NCBI GenBank assembly: GCA_947477565.1
Contig: CANJUR010000032.1
Location: forward strand, 1 to 45,479
Direction of reading: 5' to 3'
Origin: Deltaproteobacteria bacterium
Lineage (GTDB): Bacteria; Myxococcota_A; Polyangia; Polyangiales; Ga0077539
Length of the DNA stretch: 45,479 bases
In this document: positions 1-7,593 of the stretch, piece after piece
Position numbering within the stretch: the stretch's first letter is position 1
How the letters are laid out: each line of letters begins with the position of its first letter
The notes under the pieces: model-generated
Database searches by the model: none
The model's input: only the letters and a program-made list of their open reading frames with translations
What the model was told of the DNA's origin: nothing
Translations under genes and position numbers: made by a program

Positions 1-519
1 AGCGGGCGCATCACCAACCGCGGCGACGTGGTGTGGGCGTGGTCCACCGCGGAGCCTGGCGATGCCGTCGGTGGCAGCCGCGCGATGGACGGCACGGTGC
101 CGGTTCGCTTCGGCCGCCGCGGTGTGGCGCGGGACGGAACCTTCGGTGCCGCATGGGGCCGCGACACGATGGATGCAGGGCAGTACTGGTGGTTTGCATA
201 CGCGATCAGCCAGGGCGAAGTGGTGGCGACGAGCGTCGCGCAGGGCTTCGTGGTGGGTGCAGCGCCGGCGCGTCCGCGTACCTGCAGAAACTCCAGCGAG
301 TGCATCGGCGCGAGCGATCTACCGGAGATGTTCGAGTGCTACGCGTCCCAGTGTCGTCGTCGGTGCGCGTCGAACCGCGACTGCGCCACGGAGGGCACCA
401 CCTGCAACTTCACCGAGGCGGTGTCGGAGGACGCGGGTGTGCGCCGCGGGGCCTTCTGCACCACGGTGATCAGCGCGATGCAGGGCGATGCCGGGGTGTC
501 CGACGGCGGTGTGCAATGA
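1..519 (+). CDS. C-terminal part of a secreted Cys-rich protein (5' end outside window)
   Basis: The reading frame is open from the first base, so the start lies upstream of the window. It ends in TGA at 517-519. The visible 172 residues begin with a Trp/Gly-rich beta-type region and end in a Cys-rich module with at least seven Cys (CRNSSEC, CYASQC, CRRRCASNRDC, TCNF), then an Asp/Gly-rich tail. Such extracellular modules are common in surface proteins of Myxococcota. I do not recognise a specific family. The stop codon abuts the stop of the deoA-type gene on the other strand with no spacer, so the two genes converge tail to tail. The frame is secure because of base composition and the regular Cys spacing; the function is unknown. 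Confidence 0.7.
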   Translation, partial: SGRITNRGDVVWAWSTAEPGDAVGGSRAMDGTVPVRFGRRGVARDGTFGAAWGRDTMDAGQYWWFAYAISQGEVVATSVAQGFVVGAAPARPRTCRNSSECIGASDLPEMFECYASQCRRRCASNRDCATEGTTCNFTEAVSEDAGVRRGAFCTTVISAMQGDAGVSDGGVQ

Positions 520-1830
520 TCAGCCAACGCGTTCCAGGATCAACGGGATATCGGCGACCACTCCATCGCCGAGGCTGACTGCGCGGGTTAGTCGTTCGAG
601 GGCGCGATTGGCGCTTGCGGCGTCGCGGGCGTGCACCCAGGCGATGGCATCGCCGGCCTGCACACGGGCGCCGACGTTGTGGTCGAAGACGAAGCCCACG
701 GCGGGGTCGATGGTGTCGGTGGTGCGCGCGCGCCCGGCGCCCATTTCGACGCCCGCGATGCCCACGCCGTGGGTGTCGATGGCGAGGATGGTTCCGGTGG
801 AGGCGGCGCGGAAGGGGACGAGGACGGGGGCTTGCGCGAACACCGTCGGATCATCGACGGCGGCGGGGTTTCCACCTTGCGCGGCGACCATGGCGCGGGC
901 GACGCGGGCGGCGCTTCCATCGGCGATGGCGGCGAGGAGCATGGCGCGGGCGGCGGCCTCGTCGGCGGCGACGCGACCCATCACGAGCATCGATGCACCG
1001 AGGGTGAGGGTGACTTCGCGGAGATCATCGGGGCCGCGCCCGTGGAGCAGTTCGAAGGCTTCGATGGTCTCGAGGCTGTTGCCGACGGTGCGGCCGAGCG
1101 GGCGATCCATTCGGGTGAGCCACGCGACGCAGTCTTTGCCTCCGCCGCGGGCGACGGAGACGAGGTTTTCGGCGAGCGCGCGGGCCTGCTCGGGGGTTTT
1201 CATGAACGCGCCGCTGCCAAACTTCACATCGAGAACGAGTCCATCGATGCCCTCGGCGAGCTTCTTCGAGAGGATGCTCGCGACGATGAGGGGAATGGAT
1301 TCGACCGTCGCGGTGACGTCTCGCAGCGCGTAGAGGCGCTTGTCCGCGGGGGCGAGTTCGGCGGTCTGCCCGATCATGCAGGTGCCGATGTCGCGCACGA
1401 GTTCGTGAAAGCGGGGGATGGGCAGGTCGACGGAGAATCCTGGGATGGCTTCGAGTTTGTCGAGGGTTCCGCCGGTGTGGCCGAGGCCGCGGCCGGAGAT
1501 CATCGGGACGGCGACGCCGCACGCGGCGACGAGGGGGGCGAGGGCGAGGGAGACCTTGTCGCCGACGCCGCCGGTGGAGTGCTTATCGACCTTGCGGGCG
1601 GGGATGTCCGAGAGGTTGACGACGGTGCCCGAGTCGCGCATCGCGAGGGTGAGGGCGACGGTCTCATCGGGGGTCATGCCGCGGAAGAAGACGGCCATGG
1701 CGAAGGCGGTCATCTGGTAGTCGGCGACGTCGCCGCGGACGAAACCGGCGATGAGCCCGCGGATGTCGTCGCCGGAGAGGGCGAGGCCATCACGCTTGGC
1801 GGCGATGAGTTCGGGGGTGGTGCGTGACAT
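520..1830 (-). CDS. deoA: Pyrimidine-nucleoside / thymidine phosphorylase
   Basis: The enzyme phosphorolyses thymidine, deoxyuridine or uridine to the free base and (deoxy)ribose-1-phosphate, in cytoplasmic nucleoside salvage. The 436-residue product has the usual family length. The phosphate-binding segment KHSTGGVGDKVS lies at residues 83-94 and the family signature SGRGLGHTGGTLDKLE at 112-127. I chose the ATG at 1828-1830 because MSRTTPELIAAKRDG aligns with the normal N-terminus of the family. The frame stays open upstream to 1911, but those 27 residues are low complexity and would place the start next to the tRNA. No strong ribosome binding site is visible. DeoA and Pdp cannot be separated by eye, so the symbol is tentative; family assignment is firm. 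Confidence 0.92.
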   Translation of the reverse strand: MSRTTPELIAAKRDGLALSGDDIRGLIAGFVRGDVADYQMTAFAMAVFFRGMTPDETVALTLAMRDSGTVVNLSDIPARKVDKHSTGGVGDKVSLALAPLVAACGVAVPMISGRGLGHTGGTLDKLEAIPGFSVDLPIPRFHELVRDIGTCMIGQTAELAPADKRLYALRDVTATVESIPLIVASILSKKLAEGIDGLVLDVKFGSGAFMKTPEQARALAENLVSVARGGGKDCVAWLTRMDRPLGRTVGNSLETIEAFELLHGRGPDDLREVTLTLGASMLVMGRVAADEAAARAMLLAAIADGSAARVARAMVAAQGGNPAAVDDPTVFAQAPVLVPFRAASTGTILAIDTHGVGIAGVEMGAGRARTTDTIDPAVGFVFDHNVGARVQAGDAIAWVHARDAASANRALERLTRAVSLGDGVVADIPLILERVG

Positions 1831-1865
1831 AGAGGGCGCGGACCGTACCACCGCTCTCACAGGGG

Positions 1866-1895
1866 TTGTCGGCGAGAGAGGGTTTGCGCTAGGGT
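1866..1895 (+). promoter_or_regulatory. Candidate sigma70-type promoter for tRNA-Gln
   Basis: TTGTCG at 1866-1871 and TAGGGT at 1890-1895 are separated by 18 bp and would start transcription about 15-18 bases before the tRNA. The boxes are imperfect matches to TTGACA/TATAAT. The segment lies between the divergent deoA-type start and the tRNA, where a promoter is needed. Confidence 0.35.
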
Positions 1896-1919
1896 CGTTG
1901 CGCTTCAACAAGAGCCTCT

Positions 1920-1990
1920 TCGGGGTTCGTCTAATGGCAGGACGCGGGTTTTTGGTACCCGCTACGGGGGTTCGAATCCCTCACCCCGAA
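1920..1990 (+). tRNA. tRNA-Gln (anticodon TTG)
   Basis: A full cloverleaf can be drawn by hand. The acceptor stem TCGGGGT (1920-1926) pairs with ACCCCGA (1983-1989), followed by discriminator A at 1990. The anticodon stem CGGGT/ACCCG encloses loop TTTTGGT, with anticodon TTG reading CAA. The T arm has loop TTCGAAT on a GGGGG/CCCTC stem with one G-T pair. The CCA end is not encoded. An integrase remnant starts 57 bp downstream, the classical arrangement of an integrative element using the tRNA 3' end as attachment site. No second copy of the tRNA 3' end was seen elsewhere in the window. Confidence 0.93.
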
Positions 1991-2046
1991 CAACAATTCG
2001 AACTTGTTTTGCGGTCTTTGCTGGGCTTGGTGCAGATCCCGGGACG

Positions 2047-2248
2047 TTAGCTGGGACTCCCGCCCGTCCCGAATAGCGACGGGGGAAGTACCGTGCCGAA
2101 GCCCGCGCGGAGGTTCTCAGCCTCGCGGACGTAGCCCATCGTGGTGGTCAGGTCCTTGTGCCCGGCGCGGTGCATGATGCGCAGGGGTTCGTCGCCGCGT
2201 TTCACCGCTGCGGATTTCAGGTGCGCCCGGAGTTGACCCGTGTGGTCT
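2047..2248 (-). pseudogene. Tyrosine recombinase (phage-type integrase), C-terminal remnant
   Basis: The last ~67 residues of a tyrosine recombinase remain. The segment GDEPLRIMHRAGHKDLTTTM is typical of the catalytic C-terminus, with the GH box and the nucleophile Tyr in GYVREAENL following. The upstream HxxR box is degenerate (GQLRAHL). The N-terminal and most of the catalytic domain are missing: integrase-like sequence stops at about 2248, where the 92-bp repeat end begins (GCGGATAGG). The remnant ends 57 bp from tRNA-Gln and reads toward it, as in tRNA-integrated genomic islands. It cannot be functional. The longer frame upstream to 2415 only reads through repeat DNA. Confidence 0.75.
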
Positions 2249-2340
2249 GCGGATAGGCCATCCAACGGTCCAGGGCGTGAGGAGTCCCCGCCGGTCGCCG
2301 CCCAACCGGACGTCGTCGAGGTCTCGTCGACGGTGCGATG
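2249..2340 (+). repeat. 92-bp repeat end, copy 1 (outer end of the 191-bp inverted repeat)
   Basis: This copy is nearly identical to 4308-4399 (same strand) and matches 5859-5949 on the opposite strand. It begins GCGGATAGGCC and ends CGGTGCGATG. Only the outer half of the longer repeat is present; the AT-rich inner half is missing and the copy joins directly to R-repeat copies at 2341. It marks the break point of the integrase remnant. Confidence 0.85.
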
Positions 2341-2445
2341 GCGAGAGCACCCGCTCACCGTGCTGGAGGAGCCTCGCTGAGCGAAGTTCCCCTTGGTTCG
2401 CGCCGGCGAGAGCACCCGCTCACCGCGCTGGAGGAGCCTCGCTGG
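2341..2445 (+). repeat. R repeat, copies R1 (partial) and R2, in tandem
   Basis: R2 (2381-2445) starts GCGAAGTTCCCC, contains GAGAGCACCCGCTCACCG and ends GAGGAGCCTCGCTGG. R1 (2341-2379) holds the same right two thirds. The unit carries three short hairpins: GCGAA/TTCGC, GAGC/GCTC and GAGG/CCTC. Copies recur at 5951-6070, 16252-16384, 19393-19527 and 22102-22166, and none was seen outside 2.3-22.2 kb. In one frame several copies would encode RRREHPLTALEEPRW, so the repeat might derive from coding DNA. R2 is followed at once by a decapitated gene. Confidence 0.9.
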
Positions 2446-2722
2446 CTTTCGAAGAGGCCGCGGGGGTGTCTACGGGAGCGACCTCGCCGCGCACCTCGCG
2501 CGCGCGGCGGTGCTCGTCGTGGCGCCGACGTTGTCGATCGTCGAGTGCGCCGTCGCCCTCGCGCGCGACGACGCCGCGGCCGTGCACGCGTGGATCACCT
2601 CCGGCGCGCTCCGCCGCGCGAGCGACGACGAGGCCCGCGACTGGCCGCTCGACGCGCCGCGCCGCTGGGTCGCGCTGGTCGTGCGCCCCTTCGTGCTGGT
2701 GCAAGACCCGCCCGACGCGTGA
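2446..2722 (+). pseudogene. DUF2288-family protein, 5'-truncated by the R2 repeat
   Basis: The frame from just after R2 to TGA at 2720-2722 encodes the C-terminal ~80 residues of a small DUF2288-type cytoplasmic protein: DLAAHLARAAVLVVAP, VALARDDAAAVHAWI, then RWVALVVRPFVLVQ, the typical order in this family of unknown function. The normal N-terminal ~15-20 residues, ending in a Trp/Leu-rich helix, are absent. The only possible starts (for example TTG at 2393) lie inside the repeat and would add repeat-encoded residues. I infer that insertion or recombination at R removed the true start. It converges on the ferritin-like gene with a 1-bp gap. Confidence 0.65.
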
Positions 2723-2723
2723 G

Positions 2724-4013
2724 TCACGCCGCGGCCATCGCCGCAAAAAGTGCCAGCGCCTCCCGCGCGCTCGGAGCGCCCGCCAGACGCATCGCCTCCG
2801 CCGGAGGCTCGTGTCGCAGGTCGCGCGCGAGCTGCGCGGCGCTCTCTTTTCGGGCGTCGCGCAGCGAGGCGCGCTCGTCGTCGCGCAGGGTGGGCTCGAT
2901 CCACGCGGCCACCGCCCACGCGAGCGCGGCGTGGCGGGTCTCGTCGCGCGCGATCTCGCGCATCGCCGCCGCGATCTCGGGGTCTCTCGCGCGTCGCACT
3001 TGAAGCGTCGCCACCAGCGCGCCGAAGGTCTCTCGCACGCAGCCCTCGACGGCGTTCTCACGCGCCACTTCGAGCCGCGAACGCACGCGCGACGGTCCGC
3101 GAACGACGGGCGACGGCGTCGCACCGAAGCGCCTGGCGAGCGCGCGGGTGATCCGCGCGTGACGCACCTCGTCGCGCATCGCGCGCTCGGCCCGCGTAAC
3201 GAGCGCGGCGGGCGCGCCCAACGCGCGAAGCTCGCGCGCGAGCCGTCGAAACGCTGGGACCGACGCGGCCTCCAGCGTGGCCATTTCCGCGAACCACGCG
3301 CCCAGCGAGCGCGCGTCGGAGGCACGCAGCGAGAAGCCCTCGGGGCGACGTCCGGCCGCGCAGTTCGACGAGCCCCGCTCGATCACCTCGGTGTCGAGAA
3401 GACGCAGCACCCCTTCGCGGCTGACGGAGACGAGGTTGGCGTCGCGGTGCGTGCCCGCTCCGCACGCGAAGCCCGTGTTGGCGAGAAGCTCGAAGCCGGT
3501 TCCCGCCGCGCGAAGGTTGTTGCTGCCGCACTCAAGATTTAAATTGGTCTGAGTGACCAAAAACGCAGCTTCGGCGCCTGTCTCGATGGGCGCGAGAAAG
3601 CTCCCGAGCGCGTCGAGCGAGGTAACGGCGCCGACCTCGTCGCCGCGGGTGAAGACCAGATAGCGCACGGTGGGTTCGCGGTCGCCCGCGGTCTGAGGCC
3701 ACCCCGTCGTCGGGCGCGGTGCGGCGAGCGCTGTCGCGCACGCGGCGGCGCTTGTGGCGGTCGCGCAAGGGGTTCCGCGCATGGAGACGACCCGAGGCGC
3801 GCTGCCCATGGCACTCGTCGAGACCTCGCGAAGTTCCAGGTAGTCGACGCCGATTCCAGGCGTCGCGGCCGCGATGGGCTCGCGGTCTCCTGCGGGGCAG
3901 ACGTCGGTCGAGAAATCCGACGACTGCAAGCGCGTGCAGCCGGTCGAGACGAGCGCCGAAGCGAGGATGGTTTCGAAGATTCGTTGAAGTCGTCGCGGGC
4001 TTGAAGGGAGCAT
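2724..4013 (-). CDS. Ferritin-like diiron-domain lipoprotein
   Basis: The 429-residue product has a lipoprotein signal with Cys at residue 26 (LVSTGC). After a Cys-containing N-terminal half of unknown fold comes a four-helix bundle bearing the ligand pattern of ferritin-like proteins: EMATLEAAS, DEVRHARI, ENAVEGCVRE and DETRHAALAW, that is two E..(E/D)xxRH pairs. Members bind two irons, but the reaction of this surface-anchored branch is not known. I chose ATG at 4011-4013 because GAGGTG lies six bases upstream; a GTG three codons earlier is the alternative. The next fragment upstream (4062-4307) reads the same way and could once have been its operon partner. GC-rich codons fit the host. Confidence 0.8.
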   Translation of the reverse strand: MLPSSPRRLQRIFETILASALVSTGCTRLQSSDFSTDVCPAGDREPIAAATPGIGVDYLELREVSTSAMGSAPRVVSMRGTPCATATSAAACATALAAPRPTTGWPQTAGDREPTVRYLVFTRGDEVGAVTSLDALGSFLAPIETGAEAAFLVTQTNLNLECGSNNLRAAGTGFELLANTGFACGAGTHRDANLVSVSREGVLRLLDTEVIERGSSNCAAGRRPEGFSLRASDARSLGAWFAEMATLEAASVPAFRRLARELRALGAPAALVTRAERAMRDEVRHARITRALARRFGATPSPVVRGPSRVRSRLEVARENAVEGCVRETFGALVATLQVRRARDPEIAAAMREIARDETRHAALAWAVAAWIEPTLRDDERASLRDARKESAAQLARDLRHEPPAEAMRLAGAPSAREALALFAAMAAA

Positions 4014-4061
4014 TGATGTCACCTCGTGACAGTCGTACCACCCGCGCGAGAGGGCTTTCGT

Positions 4062-4307
4062 TTAAAGGGCGAAGTTGGCGTCGCGTGGCGGGCCTGTGTA
4101 GGCCGGAACGTGGCCTCCGCGCACCGCGCGGACGATGCAGTCGCGCACAGCGTCGTCGCTCGCGCCCGTCACGTTGACCGTGCCCACCGAGCCCGCTGGA
4201 ACGAAGGTGAGCGAGACGTTGATCCCGTGGGCGCCGTGCGCGCACTCGGTCGCAGCGGGAAAGATCGACCGAAGCGCGTTGGCGACCTCTTCGGCCGTCG
4301 GGGGATA
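4062..4307 (-). pseudogene. C-terminal fragment of a TonB-like/AgmX-type periplasmic protein
   Basis: About 80 residues end at TAA (4062-4064). The pattern INVSLTFVPAGSVGTVNV, then DDAVRDCIVRAVRGGHVPAY and a short beta tail, is the C-terminal energy-transducer-like domain often seen in Myxococcota proteins related to gliding and transport machinery (small beta sheet, conserved Cys-Ile pair, V-P-x-[FY]). The 5' part is missing: coding sequence stops exactly at the outer end of the 191-bp repeat (4308). The ATG-led frame continuing to 4364 only translates repeat DNA. It lies 49 bp before the ferritin-like gene on the same strand. Confidence 0.6.
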
Positions 4308-4498
4308 GCGGATAGGCCATCCAACGGTCCAGGGCGTGAGGAGTCCCCGCCGGTCGCCGCCCAACCGGACGTCGTCGAGGTCCCGTCGACGGTGCGATGC
4401 GCGGGTCCAAGTATTACTATATTACGTAATTATTATTTCGTAAAATCAAGTACTTAGACAGAATGAAGTCCATGAGTGGGACGGCTCGGACGCTGGAT
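4308..4498 (+). repeat. About 191-bp inverted repeat, left copy
   Basis: The left copy pairs with the opposite-strand copy at 5759-5949. The outer 92 bp are GC-rich. The inner ~100 bp contain an AT-rich tract around TATATTACGTAATTATTA (4418-4435) and then GGGACGGCTCGGACGCTGGA near 4479-4498. Both copies share the palindrome TTACGTAA and the inner GC-rich tail, with scattered mismatches. Homology stops abruptly after GCTGGATGG. Confidence 0.85.
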
Positions 4499-5004
4499 GG
4501 CCAACCGTATTCCCACATCGAGGACTGACGCGCCTCGGAGGCTCCGCGGCTTCGTTCAACCGCGCCGTGGCGAAGCGCCCGACGCTGCCTGCTTGACTGT
4601 CACCCGCCCGCGGTGACGCTTTGCCAAACCGCGATCTCGTTCCGTAACTGCGGCGGATGCGTGCAAAAAGTGCTGGGGCGTTGGATCGCTTCTCTCTCGA
4701 TGCTCCAGTGAGGAGAATTCACCCCACCACCACGGTGAAAGTGTTGCGCCCCGTCTCCGAGACGGTCCAATCTTTTGACATCGTCGTCTCAGGTGTCCTG
4801 AAGAAGTTTGATCCTGCCGGGAGAGAGCCGACGCACATGGGGATAAATTGCCGCAATGGGGCGGGTCTCCGCGTTCCGTGTCGGCCGTTGCTGCAAAGGG
4901 CGACCAGCGCGGCGACAGTGGTTCGCATGCGACGCGGCCCGGAGACCCAGGACACTGCCTTCCGCGACGCTGCGGCGGGCGAATTGAAGAGGAGAAACAA
5001 CACA
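4499..5004 (+). other. 506 bp without a supported gene, upstream of the Cys-rich lipoprotein
   Basis: No frame on either strand shows recognisable protein features. Antisense frames covering 4556-5120 are mirror images of the lipoprotein gene or low-complexity Arg/Ala sequence. The segment must contain the promoter of the lipoprotein at 5005, but I cannot place it with confidence. The ribosome binding site AGGAG at 4990-4994 is clear. Confidence 0.5.
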
Positions 5005-5373
5005 ATGATCCTGCAACGACCTGTGACCCGACGCCCCTCCGCCCTCGCCGGGCTCCTCTGCCTGGCGATCGCCGCATGCGGAACCTCGACCGACGACGCC
5101 GACTTCACCGTCGGCTGCACCGCGAACGCGCAGTGCTCGACGGGGCGCTGTCAGACGGGAGGTTCCTTTCCGGGCGGGCTCTGCACGCGGGCGTGCTCCT
5201 CGAACGCCGGGTGTCCCACGGGCTGGAACTGCATCTCGAACTCGAGCGGCATCTGTATGCGCTCGTGCTCTGTGAACGATGACTGCGCGTCGCTCAGCGC
5301 GCGCTACGTCTGTTCCGAAGAGAGCCTCGAGGGCTCGTCGGGCGGCCGTGCGCGCGTCTGCAAGGGCCCCTGA
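5005..5373 (+). CDS. Small Cys-rich lipoprotein
   Basis: The ATG at 5005 is preceded by AGGAG with a 10-base spacer. The 122-residue product has a lipoprotein signal peptide (LLCLAIAACG, lipobox Cys near residue 25) followed by about 90 residues with ten further Cys in a C-x5-C-x4-C rhythm: CTANAQCSTGRC, CTRACSSNAGC, CMRSCSVNDDC. This extracellular motif is widespread in surface lipoproteins of Polyangiales, with no known biochemical role. It is the only intact gene between the two 191-bp inverted repeats, so it would travel with that unit. Its codon usage is like the host. Confidence 0.85.
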   Translation: MILQRPVTRRPSALAGLLCLAIAACGTSTDDADFTVGCTANAQCSTGRCQTGGSFPGGLCTRACSSNAGCPTGWNCISNSSGICMRSCSVNDDCASLSARYVCSEESLEGSSGGRARVCKGP

Positions 5374-5758
5374 CACGCGGGCCGCGACACGCCAGGACCC
5401 GCGACTTGAGGGGCATCGGAGGGCCGCGTGCAGTGGAGTAGCGGGGTGATCACCGAGATCGAGGTGCCGCGATGGACGCGGGGAGAGATGTTCACGACGT
5501 CGAAGAAGGCGCGCGAGCAGATCCGCGCCCTCGCTGCCGAGGGCCATCGTGACGAGGAGATCGGGGCGCGGCGAAACGTGGATGGTCGTCGCGGTGAAGT
5601 AGGTGCGTCGCCCCGGATCGCCCCAGCATCCAGGCTCTGGCAGATCAATTCCCCGACGGGCGTCACTCGATCAGTGGAGCCGCGAAAAAGCTCCACTTCA
5701 TCGTGAGCATCGTCCGCCGCTGAATCGAGAAGGGACGACTACTCGCAAGCGCCGAACC
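5374..5758 (+). other. 385 bp without a supported gene, downstream of the lipoprotein
   Basis: Frames open on both strands (for example 5428-5706 plus and 5304-5696 minus), but none shows a domain, a credible start or consistent composition. A minus-strand stretch near 5500-5590 (MALGSEGADLLARLLRR) is mildly protein-like and could be gene debris. I call nothing here. Confidence 0.4.
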
Positions 5759-5949
5759 CATCCAGCGTCCGAGCCGTCCCCTTCATGGCTTTCATGCGTC
5801 TATGTGCCTGATTTTAAAGAATAATTATTACGTAAGTCAGTAATATGTGGACCCGCTGATCGCACCGTCGACGGGACCTCGACGACGCCCGATTGGGCGG
5901 CGTCCGGCGGGGACTCCTCACGCCCTCGACCGTTGGAGGTCCTATCCGC
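5759..5949 (-). repeat. About 191-bp inverted repeat, right copy
   Basis: This is the reverse complement of 4308-4498 with scattered differences. It runs from the inner GC-rich tail (5759-5780), through the AT-rich tract containing TTACGTAA (5828-5835 region), to the outer end CCTATCCGC at 5941-5949. The pair encloses about 1.26 kb. It is followed directly by R-repeat sequence. Confidence 0.85.
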
Positions 5950-5950
5950 C

Positions 5951-6070
5951 CAACGCTCCATCCCTGCTGGCACGCCTCTGCTGCAGTGACCAGATCACCT
6001 TCCATGCGAAGTTCCCCTGGTTCGCGCCGCCTAGAGCACCCGGTCACCGCGCTGGAGGGGCCGCGCCAGC
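5951..6070 (+). repeat. R repeat, copy R3
   Basis: The core at 6006-6070 (GCGAAGTTCCCC..GAGCACCCGGTCACCG..GAGGGG) matches R2 with several substitutions and a 1-bp deletion. The 55 bp before it (CAACGCTCC, CTGGCA) also resemble the left part of R5, so the copy extends back to the end of the 191-bp repeat. It is the most diverged copy of the set. Confidence 0.75.
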
Positions 6071-6162
6071 CATACGCTCAGGCTCTCGGGAGGTTCCAGG
6101 GATTACCCGCACCTATCGGTGGCCGCCGAAACGCCCTTTTCGGTATAGGTTCGGGCACCCTG

Positions 6163-7593
6163 ATGAGCCACGCGAACCGACTGCACGACGCACGCATTCC
6201 AGACATCGGCAAGGTCCACCCGGCAGAGCGGATGTTCCGCGTGAACTGGGTGTCGGCGGAATTTCGATCGCCGAGCGGAATCCCGCTTGTCACGGCGGAC
6301 TACGTCGCTCGGCTCGGTCGCGCGGCGCGCCTTGTCGACCTGCGCTCCGCGGAGGAGATCGCCGGTCCGCTCGGACACGTCCCCGGATCGGACTGGCTGC
6401 AGGAAGACCAGGCGCTGGAGCGGCTCCGGGAGCTTCCGGACGATGAGCCGATCGTACTGATTTCCCGGGGCGGCGAGCGGGCCGGTGCGCTCGCGCTCGC
6501 CCTCGAGCGGCACGGCAAGCGCTTCGTGGCCGCCCTTTTCGGCGGCGTGCTCGCGTGGCGTCAGGTGGGTCTGCTGACCGTGCGCGACCCGGACATCCTC
6601 ACGCGGCACGGTCTGCTGCGCGCGCCGCGTACGAGCTGGGAATCCTCCGGGGGAGAGCTCACCGCGGCGGACATCGAGGCGCACCTCGGAGACGCGCGCT
6701 CGCTGCGCTGGATGAAGGTCGCGGCGCTGCTCGTGAACGGACGACTCTCCTGCGTCGACGGCCGCGATGACAGCGGGGTCATGGGCACTCCGGGCGGCGA
6801 CGCAGGCGAGTTTCTCCTGGCCCTCGCGGCGGTCGAGCGCGTGAGCGGGCGACGGCTCGACGACACGACGGTGCACACGCTGCTGCTGCGACGGCTCGAC
6901 GCCTTCGGAAGGTTCTACTTCCACACGGACGTGCACGCTTCGAACAAGCTCATCGCGGCGCTGCGCGCCGATCGTCGCTTCGACGCCGCGCTCGCGCACG
7001 TCGACCAGACGCTCGAGTGGCGGCGGTTCATGCGGTCGCCGCCGGCGGCGGTGCGCGGCGCGCTGCTCGAGCACATGATGGAGCCTGCACACCTCGGCTG
7101 CGGTCACCTGCGCCTCGCGCTGCAGCACCCGGACCGCTACGCCATCCGCCCGCAACTCATCGAGGCCTTCCTGCGATCGTTTCTGTCACTGCGCTGGCAG
7201 GGTCACGAGGAGAACGAGATCGCCGTGCTGCCGGGTGGGCACGCGGAGGGCGCCGTTGTGAACATCGTGGTCGAGCACGCGGTGGAAGCGTTCTCGACGA
7301 TCCCGCTCGTCTCGCCGATGGCCGAGGGGTCGCAGATGTTCATCAACCACCCGCAGGTCAGCGGGTTTCTGCGCGGCCAGGTGACGCGGTTTCTCGCGCG
7401 CCAGGGCGACCGCCTCGCGCTCGGGGCCGGCGGCGAGATTGAGCTCAACGCCGTGATCGAGGAGCTCGGCGGCGTGCAGCTCGGACACACCCTCGCCGCG
7501 CTCGCGGCGGGCCTCCCGGTGTACGAGGTGCGCTTCGGCGACGCGTCCGCGCAGGTCACCGCGGTCGGGCGCGTGCCCACCGCCGCGGGCTGA
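6163..7593 (+). CDS. Rhodanese-like domain fused to a putative Zn-binding (carbonic anhydrase-like?) domain
   Basis: The protein has 476 residues from ATG 6163; frames extending upstream only translate repeat DNA, and no good ribosome binding site is visible. Residues ~40-140 are rhodanese-like (DLRSAEE, LGHVPG, FGGVLAW), but the active-site loop reads SRGGER (101-106), with Ser in place of the catalytic Cys, so sulfurtransferase activity is unlikely. The larger C-terminal domain holds CVDGR (C197, D199, R201), HTDVH (H254/H258) and HLGCGH (H310, C313). This C-x-D-x-R plus H-x-x-C layout resembles the zinc site of beta- and theta/LCIB-type carbonic anhydrases. That is an inference from motifs; spacing differs from classical beta enzymes. 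The stop abuts the bestrophin stop on the other strand. Confidence 0.7.
   Translation: MSHANRLHDARIPDIGKVHPAERMFRVNWVSAEFRSPSGIPLVTADYVARLGRAARLVDLRSAEEIAGPLGHVPGSDWLQEDQALERLRELPDDEPIVLISRGGERAGALALALERHGKRFVAALFGGVLAWRQVGLLTVRDPDILTRHGLLRAPRTSWESSGGELTAADIEAHLGDARSLRWMKVAALLVNGRLSCVDGRDDSGVMGTPGGDAGEFLLALAAVERVSGRRLDDTTVHTLLLRRLDAFGRFYFHTDVHASNKLIAALRADRRFDAALAHVDQTLEWRRFMRSPPAAVRGALLEHMMEPAHLGCGHLRLALQHPDRYAIRPQLIEAFLRSFLSLRWQGHEENEIAVLPGGHAEGAVVNIVVEHAVEAFSTIPLVSPMAEGSQMFINHPQVSGFLRGQVTRFLARQGDRLALGAGGEIELNAVIEELGGVQLGHTLAALAAGLPVYEVRFGDASAQVTAVGRVPTAAG

Noticed and set aside
1981..2046. Rho-independent terminator after tRNA-Gln
   Set aside because: Only a weak ACAA/TTGT stem before TTTT is present; not convincing.
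5893..6162. N-terminal extension of the rhodanese-like gene
   Set aside because: These codons translate the 191-bp repeat and R3, and other copies of the repeat encode unrelated continuations.
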